In this document: in pieces, positions 49,693 to 62,484 of the stretch | How positions within the stretch are numbered: position 1 is the stretch's first letter | How the letters are laid out: each line of letters begins with the position of its first letter | Source: Moringa oleifera | Lineage: Eukaryota > Streptophyta > Magnoliopsida > Brassicales > Moringaceae | Length of the DNA: 64,000 bases | Reading direction: 5' to 3' | Assembly (NCBI GenBank): GCA_021397835.1 | Contig: JAJFZO010000028.1 | Coordinates: forward strand, 2,775,501-2,839,500 | Notes under the pieces: generated by a model | What the model was told of the DNA's origin: nothing | Database searches by the model: none | What the model saw: the letters and a program-made list of their open reading frames with translations, nothing else | Translations under genes and position numbers: made by a program

Positions 49693-50058
49693 GTTTTATT
49701 CACAGTTCTACAACTGTGAACAAAACTTTAATGAACTGTGAACTAATGTAATCTTTATTCACAGTTCTACAACTGTGAACAAAACTTTAATGAACTGTGA
49801 ACTAAAGTAGTCTTTATTCACAGTTCTATAACTGTGAACAAAACGTTAATGAACTGTGAACTAAAGTAGTCTTTATTCACAGTTCTATAACTGTGAACAA
49901 AACGTTAATGAACTGTGAACTATGCAGTCTTTATTCACAGTTCTATAACTGTGAACTATTTTCACTGACTTTTGTTCACATCAACATAGTCCACGGTTTT
50001 ACAACTGTGAATAAAAGCCATTAAAAGCCTGTGAATAAAAGGCTATTTTGTTGTAGTG
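49693..50058. repeat. Right subterminal dyad array (59-bp tandem units) and terminus
   Basis: TTATTCACAGTTC occurs at 49696, 49755, 49814, 49873 and 49931, a period of 58-59 bp. Each unit contains a near-perfect hairpin, TTCACAGTT, a 4-base loop and AACTGTGAA, followed by CAAAACTTTAATGAACTGTGA. The array then degenerates and ends at the terminal repeat at 50058. Confidence 0.95.
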
Positions 50059-50061
50059 TTA

Positions 50062-52010
50062 CATAATTAGTTTGAAAATATTGAATCTATTACCTTTGGC
50101 ATATCTTTTCTTTTTTCTTTTTTTTTTAGGCCAATGTTAGGTTGACTTTCATATAGGATTTTGTTGAAGTCTTCTAAGCAAAGTATTTCTTCACAACTTA
50201 TTGGTTTGATTAGGTAGTTCAAATCCATGCTAGATAAATTCAATATGCCATCAAAAATATATTGTTTACCATGTAAGGGCTATTATATTTTCTAGTTTCC
50301 ATTATAATAATCTTGGCACACAAGAATTTTCTTCAATAGTAAATCTTCTTCCGAATAACACTAGGGCAAAGTTTCTAATTGCATGCCCTCATCAACTCTC
50401 TTTTTTCCCTTATAAAGTTATCTTTGGGAAAATGTTGCCTATTGGTTTTTTCTTTTTTTAGATGCTCATATAAAGCCTGGACCTATTCTTTTTCTTTTAA
50501 TAGTTTTTATTTAAATCTTAAGGAATGGCAACCTCAAGAGTCAACAATGCTTCATTTACATATACCTAGAAAAAATAGAGTTAGCCTTGTGTAAGTTCAT
50601 ACTAGTTTGAGATAATAATGAATGAAGAATGAGAGGATCTCATGTCATCTTCATAAGCTTTTTGTTATTTTCTCAAAAATATTCTTACTGTACTTACTGA
50701 CAGCCTTTACAATTCTACTAATTTTTTGACTGTAAGATGCAAAATTAAGATGCAAGGTTTTCAATTAGAGAAATAATTCCTTTATCATGTTGCTATCCAA
50801 ATTTTTTCAAGTGATTATTCGTTTGATGAGAACATATTAGTAATTCGCTATGATGCTTTAACTTACGTGACGAAGGTAGTTGGGAGAATGACCAATGTGT
50901 TACTATAACTTGCAATGGAGTTGAGGAAATATGGCCTTGGTAGACATAATTCTAGCACTTGCAACATATTGTTGCATAATCAATGTAGTCAAATTCCATT
51001 GTTAGCTAATATTACCAATTCTAGCTGTTGTCCGTGCATATGTGTGCGACGAATTCCTTTATAAATTTTCTCCATAATATTATTTATTGCTTTTATGAAG
51101 TCAATATACCTTTAAATCATAATCATGATTTCTATTACAAAGCATCTAAAAAAATCCAATGGTCAATTTCTAGATACTTTGTTTGTAACTTTTAAATCCT
51201 TAGGAGAATATCTTACTTTTCATATATTACTTGATATCATAATACCAAGATTTTTCGTTTATTCATGTATACACATGTAATAAGCTAGTGGATCTCACTT
51301 TTCAAATTTGACAGGTTGAATCTCTTCTTTAAGATCTATGTGAACATCATAATTATTGTTGGCAACATATCCGCCAACTGATAATTTTCTCTTAACACAT
51401 GATTAAATAAGATTGCCTAAAAAAAACTTTAATTAACTGTATTAGGTATTAATTATAGGAGACAAATTTTACGATCTCTTATTTTCCATTCGCCATTTAT
51501 TTGATGAATTGTTGATAATGAGTCCCTAAATATTAGAAGCTTATTTATACATTTGTTGTTACTATTTGAATACCCATGGCACATGCTTCATATTGTGACT
51601 ACCTTATTTGAGAAATAAAAATACATCTCAACAATAAAGTAGTCTTGTTTTAAACGAAAATCAATAATAATCCTATTTCTATGCTCAAAATCATTAGATG
51701 CACTAAAAAGTAGCATAATCAACATTACTTTAACTAAAGATCGATCTTTCCTTAATATAGAAAAGAAATATATATCTTCATTTGAAAGATTAATAAACTT
51801 TTTGTAGGTTCATAATCATTTAATGTTTGATTGGTTAAATATCAACAATCAAAATTTGTTATATTACCTTTCTAGTAATGCAAAAAATGTCACACAATAA
51901 CAATTAGGTGATGTCTTTACTTAAACATCCTATAAATAGAAGCTAAATGTACAAATATTCAAAAACAAAATTAATTTTTCATGTACCTTGTTATTTTCAG
52001 TCTTTTATCT
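50062..52010 (-). pseudogene. Ty3/gypsy retrotransposon pol relic (RNase H and integrase)
   Basis: Read on the minus strand, 51596-51570 gives YEACAMGIQ and 51545-51480 gives KLLIFRDSLSTIHQINGEW followed by KIRD. These are the EACAMGI and GDS.LVI.QL.GEWE segments of gypsy-type RNase H. Further down, about 50800-50600 resembles the end of the integrase core, and 50560-50500 (EALLTLEVAIP) resembles the segment after it; VRKKIYY-like sequence follows near 50350. Stops and frame shifts are frequent. No LTR is recognised. The relic abuts the right target duplication of the CACTA element at 50061, so the CACTA element probably inserted into or beside it. Confidence 0.65.
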
Positions 52011-52959
52011 CACCTTGATGCTTCTCCAAGATCATTTGATGAAACAGAATATATAAGATATGAGAAGCAGAGACAATCATGCTAACATAAATATAGGAAA
52101 GAAGTGGCATTTTTTGAGCCATGTCCAAGTTCCTCTATTAGCTTGCAAATCGACGATCTGGTTTGCCAAGATTTGTACCTCATCATCATTTAGGGAAGCC
52201 ATGTTATGCTTTCTTCTATTAGCTTGAGGCTTACCTCATTAGCTTTTACTCAATAGAATGAGTGAATTAAAGTTAGAGAGCCACGAACAAGTTGACAAAT
52301 GGTTGTTAAAATGTTCAAGGAGTATTGCTCAAATCTTTTGAAAATTTGTTTTCAACCGTGATTTGAAAAACTAGTTAATAACCATAAAAGAACCTATTTT
52401 ATGAGTAGTTTTAATGTCATTATGACTCTTCGACAATATTAAAACAACGAGGTGTTACTTCATGTAAATTTGAAATAAAGGGTCTTTCGATGACATCGGT
52501 ATACAATCTCAGATAGTGAGCCTTTAAATGATACTGCTTTGGTGGATGGTGTTTCTAGCACATCAAACTAATGATGCTACCAGATCAAGCGGTGTAGTCT
52601 CCTTTCAAGTGACACCACCTCACTTGATGGTGTTTTCACTATACTTCACATGTGACATCACCATAATATGTAGTGACATTGACTTCTTAACTTATAAAAC
52701 CTTTCATTTTGACACAATTTTAGAAAATCAGTTTATCTTTTTCAAAATCTTTGTTCCCATAATCAAAGATTTTGATGAGAGCTATCCCTTTTGCGTGGTG
52801 TGTAAATGCAACCAACACTTTTTGACTAGGTTAAATTATGAATAAAGCCTATGGGTCATCCCTTAAGAGCTTATTCTTTGCTTCTTCAATTTTTGCCTAG
52901 TTTAACACTACCACTGTTTTCACCTTGATGCATTTTCCATCCTCTTATTAGCTTTTATG
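52011..52959. other. Retrotransposon-derived sequence, not resolved
   Basis: On the minus strand near 52205-52090 a short frame opens MASLNDDEVQILANQIVDLQ, which looks like the start of a gag-like or small protein, but it is not identifiable. The rest has short frames only. Confidence 0.35.
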
Positions 52960-53490
52960 AATACATAACTAAGCTTAGCTACACAACCGCACTTCAATCA
53001 TTAGTTTTCATGACTTGTTACCACCAATATATTTTATCACATTATAAGATTGTTGATTTCTTAAAGGTTTAACAATCTCATGAGGTTAACATTTTATGAT
53101 AACCAAGAAGTTTCTCATTGCTTTTACGATCCTTCTTCCAATTTGTATGTATAATTTAGAGTTTTCAAAGAAGTTCAATTGTTCCTCCAATGTGGCACAT
53201 TCTTACATTCTTTAGCACCTTAATATTGTCATCATACATCTTGATTGGTACTAAGCTAATCCTAACTATTAGATAAAAGTGGTTGCCTCCAATCAAGGCT
53301 TCATTTTGCTCACAAGTTTGATACTTAACATAGAAAAGAGTGTTGTCCATCTTCTTATGTTTTTCCTTATAAGGAATCTTTCATTATTCATATATTTCCT
53401 TTATTCTTCAATCTCCATAACCAAAATTACTTAAAACATTAAAGTTACCATAGCTGGAACTTACTTGTGCCAATCTTCTACAAGAACAAT
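52960..53490 (-). pseudogene. Ty1/copia pol fragment, inverted relative to the copy at 63475
   Basis: On the minus strand, 53350-53165 reads MDNTLFYVKYQTCEQNEALI, then GGNHFYLIVRISLVPIKMYD and DNIKVLKNVR. This resembles the copia polyprotein just after the protease (family pattern: G-I-G-S-I-x-I-K-M-x-D-G ... L-x-x-V-R-H-V-P-D-L). The following part, where GAG-pre-integrase should lie, is full of stops. About 530 bases match 63475-64000 in the opposite orientation, including TATTGGTGGTAA and AGCTAAGCTTAG. Confidence 0.65.
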
Positions 53491-53767
53491 TATATAAAAA
53501 TTATTGTTAAAACAAAATAACTAAATTTATTAATTATAATTACTTTTACAAGATGTTTACAAAATCTACCCAAAGAAAATTAACAAGTGCCAAAGGAATA
53601 GGGCAATGTCAGTCATGTAGTGCCAGTTCATACCATTACCATAAAATCCCAATCCTCTTAATTTTCATTTTCATATTTTGATTTTCATTTTCCCCAGCAA
53701 AAGACCGCCTTTATGTGTAAAGTACGATTCATCTCAAACAATATTTTTGAGAGAAAGTATTTCACGA
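53491..53767. other. AT-rich spacer, nothing recognised
   Basis: No coding or repeat structure is visible between the copia fragment and the CACTA 3' segment. Confidence 0.5.
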
Positions 53768-54215
53768 TTCATTGGATATGAAAACCAAAGTTATTAATTA
53801 TTTTTGTATTCAGAAGACAAAAGTGCACTCAATGAAGAAAAGAACTGGTGCAAGAGTAGTTGAGATATAAGTGGGTTGCTTCTAGAAATTAAGGCCATTG
53901 GTGAAGAGTTTGGGTGAAGAATATCAGGAGCTTACTTTCATGTTTGTAATTTTCTAAGTAACTCTGTATGCAACTTGCCATTACTATATTAGTGACTTTA
54001 TTGTGTTATTATAATTAAACATTTGTACAAGTGGAATATTGTATTAATGTTTGTATGTAATATAACTAACATAATTAAAACAGGTGCAATTAATTTTAAA
54101 AATGTGAATTCAATAATAAATGTATGGTGTATACAATGCAATAATTATAATTTAAAAAAAATTAAATGAATGTTATAAAAAACATTTTACCCAAAAAAAG
54201 ATGCGTACAGTAAAA
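53768..54215 (+). repeat. Truncated CACTA 3' segment, copy of 17828-18270
   Basis: It has the same landmarks as the earlier copy, including AATGAAGAAAAGAAC and TTGTAATTTTCTAAGTAACT. Unlike that copy it is not followed by subterminal repeats or a terminus; the sequence becomes unrelated after about 54215. Confidence 0.8.
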
Positions 54216-56559
54216 GACATTAAGGTTGCCTTTTTTATTTAAGAGGTAGTGAATGGAAAGATCTTTATATTGGATAATTTGAGGAAAAGAGCTAGTTTAT
54301 AGTGAATAGGTGCTATTTGTGTAAAAAGAGGACACAATCTATCCATGACGGATGTAATTAGAAGGGTTTAGCTTAATGTATTAAAATTTTTGGTTATAGG
54401 TAACTGTTTCATAGATGAGGAATAGATGCAAGAGTTTATAGGAATTCTGACATATAAGAACTAATTAAAAGTGTAACGGGTTGCACTCCCTTAGTGCTAT
54501 ATAAATAATAAGATATTTTTTATTCCTACTCTAAAAAAAAAAATCTATAAAAGGTATTCCAATGTCAAAAAGAAAAATTGTCAAAATCGTTAATTAGCTG
54601 GCACCATGAGAATATACATGTATTTGACACATGCAAATTAAATAACTACTTTTTTCAAACTTTTTATTTTTTGGAAACACCCAAAAAATATTTGGTGGAA
54701 GTGCTGACGTAAATCATCATTCCACATTCAAAACTTGTGTTAGGTTAAGATATAGAATTGATGAATTGGTCCTTTTTTAAATTCCTTGATCAAAATTTGG
54801 TTTAGTAACTCACCCATAAAGTGGCTAGGTTAGTTTCTTTGCCTGATTAAGATTTGGCTACATTAGTGTTCTTATTTGATTACAGTTGATGTTTTATCTA
54901 GCTTATTAATTGGTTAAGAAAGGCAGAAATGATTAGTAACCAACAAAGCTTCACTATCATTTCCCCTTTCTTTTCTTCTCCCTCTACTTGTTTCTCTATT
55001 TTTCTCAATTTCCCTTCCCAAATTCTTCCCTCCTAGTCCATTCTTTCTTTGCTTCTACAAATCATACATCAAGTGCCTTTGGATTTTTACCTTTAAACCA
55101 TGAAGTGCTTTTGAACACTCTTGCAATGTACAACAAAGTGCTTTTAAATGCTAAAAAAATGTACAAGAGTATTTTTAATTGCCAGAAGTGCTTTCAAGCT
55201 TACGTGATGGTTTAAACCTATTCATACTTTTCTTATGGGTCCCAACTTAAAAGGGTCAAAAAAATGGTGTAAAAGAGAAAGAGATTGTGCTTATTGATAA
55301 TGTATTACTAAAAGTTTTTGTTGTGAAAATTGTGAGAAAATATGAGAAGGTATATTTATCCTATGCATATTAAACAAGTACTTGTCTATTTCCAAACCAC
55401 TGAGAAAAATCTAAATTACATGAAGATCCTTTAATTTTACTCTTAATCACAACTTACTTTAATATTTTCAAAAGCTACAACTCTAGCCCCACGAAAAAGA
55501 AGTTCAATTGCAGAACATCCATGACATCAGCTTCGAAGCTCTTGACAAGACACCATGTGAGAAGCATATAATTTTGGAAACCTCACAAATGAGATCAATA
55601 GCACATCGTAATTTTTTTTAAAAGAAAAAGAAAAAGGAAAAGTCATAAAAAATATTTAAAAAATAATAAGTCATAACCCTTTTAGAATCTCCATAACAAA
55701 ATAGTAATATTAATTGCAATAGATGGTCATCTTCTTCATCATTATCATCATTATCTAGGAGAGAAAGTTCCTTATAGTTTTTTTCCATTTCAGATTATAC
55801 AGCATTACTTTATGTTCATTTTAGTGAAATTAAAGATTGATTCAGTATGTTCAACCTATTAATCCAAATAGGAAGTGCTAAAACCACCTAAAAGAGTCCA
55901 CTACAATTTCTGTCTTTTATGCATAACAATATTTATTTTTCATTGTCTTAAAACAACCAACTAATTCTATTAACCTCAATTCTATAAATCTATTAATAGA
56001 TTAACATACATGCTTTATTAGCCTATTAACCAGATAAAATGTACTTAAATCACCAAAATAATCAACAACCACTATATTAGTTCCAAAAGTGGATAGCCTG
56101 AACTTCATAATACATATAAATTGACAAAACAAATTGTATGACACTAAAATCTGAATTGGTTCTTTGTATGCCACCTCTTGTCTATTTCCTAAGAATGGGG
56201 TAGTTATACCCTATTAGCCACCAATAATTAGTCTTCAAACAGAAAAAAAGTTAACCCAAAGAATAGATTTGGGTAACAAATGAGTGAGTGAAGAAACAGT
56301 GTCTAATAGGGAGTCAAAGATAATGGTTGTAGATCATGGGATTGAGAAACTAAAATCATTAGGAAGAAAATGGCCTTAAAGATTAAATCTCTTTTTTGCT
56401 TTAAACCTAGTCTTTGGATGGGAGATGGAGGCTCAATAGAAAAAGAAAGTAGTTAGTGAGAAGCTGTAGGGTGATGTCTCACACATGTGCTAGAATATAT
56501 AATTCAAGGGAAAAAGTTAATTTTTCTTTTTTTGTTTTATTAACAGGATTAAATGTGCT
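54216..56559. other. Intergenic sequence, nothing recognised
   Basis: A CT-rich tract at 54960-55030 precedes a short open frame (54988-55215) built on a roughly 36-base internal repeat (GTGCTTTT-AAYGCT ... ATGTACAA). I do not recognise it and it may be untranslated. The remainder is AT-rich without visible genes. Confidence 0.5.
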
Positions 56560-57480
56560 CTTATAGTTTTAACCTTTTTAATAGCCTTCAAATGGAAGAA
56601 TGGAAAGTTTTCTACTTTCAACTTTTTTTAAGTCATGATTTAGGTTTGAATCCATATTTACTTAGTTATATCAAACGTAAATTATTTTAACATCACATCT
56701 TTGTCTTTTTTATTAAAAAGAGATAATCTTTTGATAACCATCAAAATGGTAGGCGTTATAATTATGTGAGAGCCTTGCAAATTCTAAATAGCTTTAGTAT
56801 ATGGGTGAAACATTCATTGCTAATAAACGAAAGAAAGGTAACAAGCTAAAAATTAAATTCTAAAAGCGAAAGTAATTTGAAAATAGACTTTTCTTAGGTA
56901 GTTAGTTGTTAATTTGCTATTGAAATGTATATCAATTTGTTGAAATGCTTTAAATTACCAATTGATTTGGTAAGCATACACTACAATAAATATGTTTTAA
57001 TTGATCGTTCAATAACAATTATCTATACTAGTAACGTTAAAAATATAGCAAATATATATATATATATGTTAACAGTTTCATGACTATAGTTTTCTATATT
57101 ATGATTGTTTGTTTTAATAAGAAAGTAATGATAATAACATTATTATATTATCACTAATTGCTTAAAAATTTTAATTTTATAGTATAATTATCTATTCTAA
57201 TATTAAACTATATCACTACTACTTTCTCTTTAATTTTTATTTTAAATTATTCATTGCTTTTGAAGGTTTTTATATTTAATTAAATAGAATAGACTATTGT
57301 ATTCTTAAATCCTCAATAATATAATTTTATTATTTTTATATCATATTGGTGATTTTATAAAACTAATTTTTTACATTTAATTAGCTATAGTTGTCTGTTA
57401 AATTCTTCTTAAATTAATTTAATATTTAACAAATTTTTATTTAAAAATTAATTAAGTATAATCGATCCATCTTTAACTAG
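56560..57480 (-). repeat. Dispersed repeat, Y part, inverted copy C
   Basis: Reverse complement of 9870-10480 and of the equivalent part of copy B (about 21420-22150). Landmarks are TATGTGAGAGCC (56764), TTTTGATAACCATCAAAATGG (56731) and CTCAATAATATAATTTTA (57311). Confidence 0.8.
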
Positions 57481-57779
57481 ATCATAAGTTGCACTGATTA
57501 GTCATTATTTGTTAAAAATAGAAAAAAATAAAAAATATAGTAATTTTAGTGTTATTTACTTTCTATATTTGGATACTATTAAGTAATGTTGAAACTATTA
57601 TTATTTTGAGGAGCCTACAAATGAAAATTAATAATTTCTTACATATTTGGTTTGGTTCAATTTTGACTAAGTTTTTATAATTTCATCAAAATTGATTTAG
57701 TTCAAATTAAAAAAAATTTAATCTAAACAAAAACCATAAAACCGGATTGAACTCATTGATACAGATTAAGTTATTATTT

Positions 57780-60200
57780 TTAAAAAAATGTCCATAATTG
57801 TTTATGACATTTATATTTTCAAGGTTTTGAGATGTTTTTGACACTTCATAAATTGCCATATGGAAGAAAAATTATAAAAATTATATCACTAAGGTATTCG
57901 TAATGAATACTATATGTGTTATTATTTTTATTTTAAATACAAACATTTAAATTATTTGATTCAATTTTCATATTAACCTTTTAATTTTGAGTGAGGATAC
58001 TACTTTGTTGATACATATAACGATAATATCCTTTTCTTCAAATTTAAAAGTTTCTTGACAATTGTTCTCATAGTTGGTATAATTATTTAAAGCTTAAAAA
58101 AATGATGCGTGAAAAGAATATAAACTCAAGTCTGAATTGAGTAAAGTTAAAAAAAAATAAATCTTTTATTTGAGGTTTTATGATGAACATAGATCAAGCA
58201 AAATATAAAATTCTCGCAATTGATAAATATAACAATGTCGTATTCTTTCAATTTATAAATTATCTGATATTTGTTTTTATAATTGGTATTTTTATTTGAA
58301 ACTTGAATTTGATTTTTTTTGTATTTTTAAAATACATAATACATAAAAAGAGCCAAATAAACTTAAGTCTTAACTGAAAGAAATTAAAGAAAAAGATAGG
58401 CTCTTTTATTTGAGGTTTTATGATTAACATAAATTAAGATAAATATAAAGTTCTTGCAATTGAAATTTTGTAATTTACACCATCATTATTAGGTTACAAA
58501 TACTTCCAACTTATAATAGATTATATTAGAATATAATTTTGTTAAAAGGTAATCGTACTTATAAATTTATTTAAAATTAAAAACTTATGTTTAAAAAATT
58601 AACTCAAATAAGTAATTATAATACCTCAAACTAAAAAAAACATTTATTTTTCAAAAAATAAATATGTGAATATTGAAATAATGATAAATTTGATACCAAA
58701 AGCAAAGGCTCTCCAACCATACCTTTCTTTTTAAATAATTTTTTATAAAAAATGTGTTATATTCATACAATAAAAATATAATAGTTTATATTTTTATAAA
58801 ATTTACAAATATAATTAATGAAATAGAAATTTTTTAAAAATTCTTAATATTATTTAAAATAATAAAATAATAATGTTGATCCATTAATAATAGAATCTTT
58901 GATTATAACAAAATAATTATAAAGACCAAAAAATAATAGATAATTTATAATAAAAAATTAAATAATGTTGATAGTATAATCATCAATTTTATATTAAATG
59001 GAAGTTCATAACAAAATAAAATTATTTTAAATTATTAAATTATTGTAATAATATAATTATCTATTTTATATTACAATTAAAGATAAATGTTAAGTAAAAC
59101 TCTAATATTTGTCCCCAAGTTAGTAATCAAACTCTTATATTCAAAAAATGATAATCAAACTTTAATTTTTTAATTTGATGCAATTGAATTTTTTCAAAAA
59201 ATTTAAAAATTAAGAACATTTAAATTAAAGGTCTTATATAATAAACTTTGATTTGAAATTTTTTATAAATATAAAAAAATATTCAACATACCATCAAAAA
59301 AAAATTAGATGTTTCCAAGAGCTATATATATATATATATAAATTTACATTGCTAAAAATTTTAAAAAATTTATAATAAATAGATTTTAAATACAAAATAG
59401 TTCAAATTTGAGGGATGAACCAAATTAAAGTTAAGAATTCATTTGAATCAATTTTTAAGCATTTTAATAATTAAAATATCCTCATTTTTTAATAACCATT
59501 TAAATTGAAATCTAATCACACCAAATTTATAGGTTAGTATCTAATTTTTTATTTTTAAAATATAAGAGTTTGATTAATAACATAAAGTAAATATTAAAAC
59601 TTTATATAACCTTACCCTAGAATCAACTATTATACTTCTTTAATTTTAAAAAATAAAAAGCTTCAATTTTAATTTTAAAACTACCAACATTTTCTTAAAA
59701 TTTTTAGTGTCATTTGTATAAATGATTGTTTTTGAATAGTCAATTAAAGTACTTTTGAACCATCAACAAAATCTATTTTACAGTAGAGTATGTGTTTCAA
59801 ATCAATTGATATCTTAAACCACATCAACAAGTTAGAATTACATTTCATTACTAAATTAATGAAGACTATCTAAGAAAAGTTTATTTTAAATTATCTTACT
59901 TTTTAGATGAAATTTTAGTTTTGAGCTTATTCTTTATTTTTTTATTTATTATCTCGCATAATTCTAACTCTTACCGTTTTGATGATTATCACAATATTAT
60001 TTTTCTTATATCAAAGATAGAAAAATGTGATGGTAAAATAGTTTGCTTTTGATATAGTAAATTGAGCATGAATTTAGATCCAAACCACGGATTAATAAAA
60101 CCAAAAGGGGAATCTATCAATTCTTCCATTTGAAATACATTGAAAGACTTTTTAAGTTGCAAAATTGGAAAGGGTTTGATTACAACTGAGTAAAAAATGG
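57780..60200 (+). repeat. Dispersed repeat, Y part, copy D
   Basis: It aligns with 20170-22230, for example TTTTTGACACTTCATAAATTGCC and TATATGTGTTATTATTTTTATT at the start and GATGATTATCA and ATTCTTCCATTTGAA near the end. It retains a segment (59070-59290) that copy A also has. With copy C it makes a pair of inverted blocks. An (AT)n run lies at 59323-59341. Confidence 0.8.
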
Positions 60201-61669
60201 ATTAAATTGATCAAACTAAGTTAAAATTTGTTAAGTTAGTTTGGAATGAGACATTCATATTGTTTTGAGCATTGCTTTACAGAAAGGATAAAAACAGTAA
60301 ATTTACATATATCATGTTTGGGGTAAGCATTCAAATTGAAAATTTTGAAAACATATTAATCAAACTTATTAAAAAATTAAAAATCGACTGAATGTTAATA
60401 AAGATCAACTAAACTGAATCGATTTTTTTATATTTTCATTGATAATCGAATAAACCCAAATTTTGTATAAAAAATTTAAATAAAAATTAATTTACTTAAA
60501 TTTACACAAATACTTTTTTATGATTTCAAAGCTAAAAATTAATGTACATATTATTAAACAAAACTTTGATAATAAATTAATTTCATAAAATTAGACATCA
60601 CATAATATATCAAGTTGACAATTACATAAATTACACAATTAATTCTTAAACAAATACAATGACTATGTTAGAATTTTTTTTTTATCTTCATTTTTCACTA
60701 CTTTTGTCACAAAATAATTTGTATTTGCATAAAGATAAAAATAAAATCAAATTAATTTGATATAATAATTAAAATAAATATAATAAATAATTAAAATAAA
60801 AAGTCAATTTTTTTAAATGGTTGGGTCAAAATTTTTAATTTTTGACTAAAAACAAATCAATTAAATCAATTATGTAATGAAATTATTATTAGAAAATCTA
60901 AAAACCAAATTAAACTATTTGAAATTAATTTGGTTAAAATTGACTAATGCTCATCGTTTATCATATCGACAATGACCAACCTCTACTATATATTATACTG
61001 TAAAAAATAAATATATGCATCATATGTTGAAAAAATACTTTAATTAAAATTTTAATTCATATTTATGAGATTTTATGTGAAAAATATGATTTATTAGAAA
61101 ATTCTTTAACTAATTAAAAGAACTATTTATTAAAATAAAAAAAATAAAATTTATTGACTTAATTTTAAATTCATAATGTTATGGTTTATAATTTATTTTG
61201 AATTTTTAATATAATTAAATTAGTAACATGTAAGATCTCACTAATTGATCAATTACTTAATTCAAGCAACTCTAATTTCTCATGTTAAGTTAGTAATACG
61301 ATAATGTCAAATTTACTAACCAACTTATTAATTCATAATTATATAACTCTTAGTTTTTAATTTTCTATAAACAACATTTAGAACTACATTATAAACTATA
61401 ATTTTTTTAAAAAAATATACATATCATAGTATTATAAAATGTAATTTGTTCATAATTCCTAATGTTAACTCAAACATTTTGTCTCTAATTTCTTCTAACT
61501 TAAATTCTATATGGATAATAACTTTTCACTTTACTATAAATTTAATTTTGTATTGATTTATTAGTAAACTTAATTTTTAATACTAAAAGCTACTTTAAAT
61601 TTAAAAATTATAAAAAATTACAACATATAAAATAAAATTTTAAAATCAATAAATATAAAATAAAATAAA
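60201..61669. other. Very AT-rich stretch, nothing recognised
   Basis: Only A/T-rich sequence with stops in all frames is visible. Confidence 0.6.
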
Positions 61670-62484
61670 CTAAGATGCTTCAATGATGATCTTATAATTT
61701 ATCTCACAACTTTTCTTCTATCTTAAAAGCATAAATAAATTACAAAAAAAAAATTAATAATAATTTAATAATTACAAAATTACAAAAAAAATATTATGTA
61801 AAAATTAAAAAAAAATAACACAAATATGATAAAAATGAACTCACCTAAAATGAATTAAAGTAAAATAATTAAAAAATTACAGACTGAAAAAGATCTAAAT
61901 AGGTGTTTTCTTTTTCCCAAAATCATCGACCCATAGCAAATTAACATGGCACAATTAAAAGTGATTTTGCAATGAAAATAAAGTAAAATAGTGAAATTTT
62001 AAAGATTTTAGATCAATATCAGGAATGATAGCGGTAAAGAAAGAAGACAATTTTAAGATTTATAGTTTGAAATTTTTAAAAAAAAGTGGGTATATGTGAG
62101 CTTATTAAGGAGGTTTTGATCATTCGTTCCTTTTGAAACTTCCCATTAAAGATTTTAAGCTTGATAGGTCATTTTAGTACTTGATTATCATAGAAACTAA
62201 TGAATAAAGTTTCAAAGGTCTTTGGTTTTTCCTGAAACCAACTATAAAATTCTTAAAAATTTTCATTGTTTGATATTAGTTCTAGCAATCATTATGAAAC
62301 TAACATAAACATTAATTGACAGCTCTCTTTAAAACTATTTATTAACATAAATTACGCTTATCTTATCTATAAATGATTGATCAATATAGTTTTGAAATTG
62401 TTTGGAAGTTATGAAACTTTATGGTATTCTAAAACATTGCACATTATTATCTAAATTATTCAATCTATTATTTGCTCATTTGGA
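61670..62484 (-). repeat. Dispersed repeat, X part, inverted copy
   Basis: The reverse complement aligns with 18739 to about 20010: AATAATAGATTGAATAATTT, AAGTTTCATAACTTCCAAAC, CAATTAATGTTTATGTTA and GTGAGATAAATTATAAGATC all have counterparts there. Part X is therefore inverted relative to part Y (57780-60200) at this locus, whereas both point the same way in copy B. Confidence 0.8.

Larger units (their letters stand above)
40772..50058 (+). mobile_element. CACTA (En/Spm) transposon, 9,287 bp, complete ends
   Basis: The left end CACTACAAGAAAAATGG (40772) and right end TATTTTGTTGTAGTG (50058) are inverted repeats matching at 12 of the first 13 bases. The triplet TTA flanks both sides (40769-40771 and 50059-50061), the 3-bp target duplication expected for this superfamily. 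Inside, in order, are dyad-rich subterminal repeats, a captured AGAMOUS-like fragment, a second dyad block, a G-rich minisatellite, and a 5'-truncated transposase gene (TNP2 tail, DUF4218, DUF4216). A Transposase_24/DUF8039/Ulp1 gene and a right dyad array complete it. Both element genes have the same orientation. With the transposase N-terminal half missing and stops in both genes, this copy would depend on a helper element. Confidence 0.95.

Noticed and set aside
54988..55215. 75-codon open frame after a CT-rich tract as a host gene
   Set aside because: It is made from a short internal repeat and lacks any recognised domain or splice context, so there is no support for translation.
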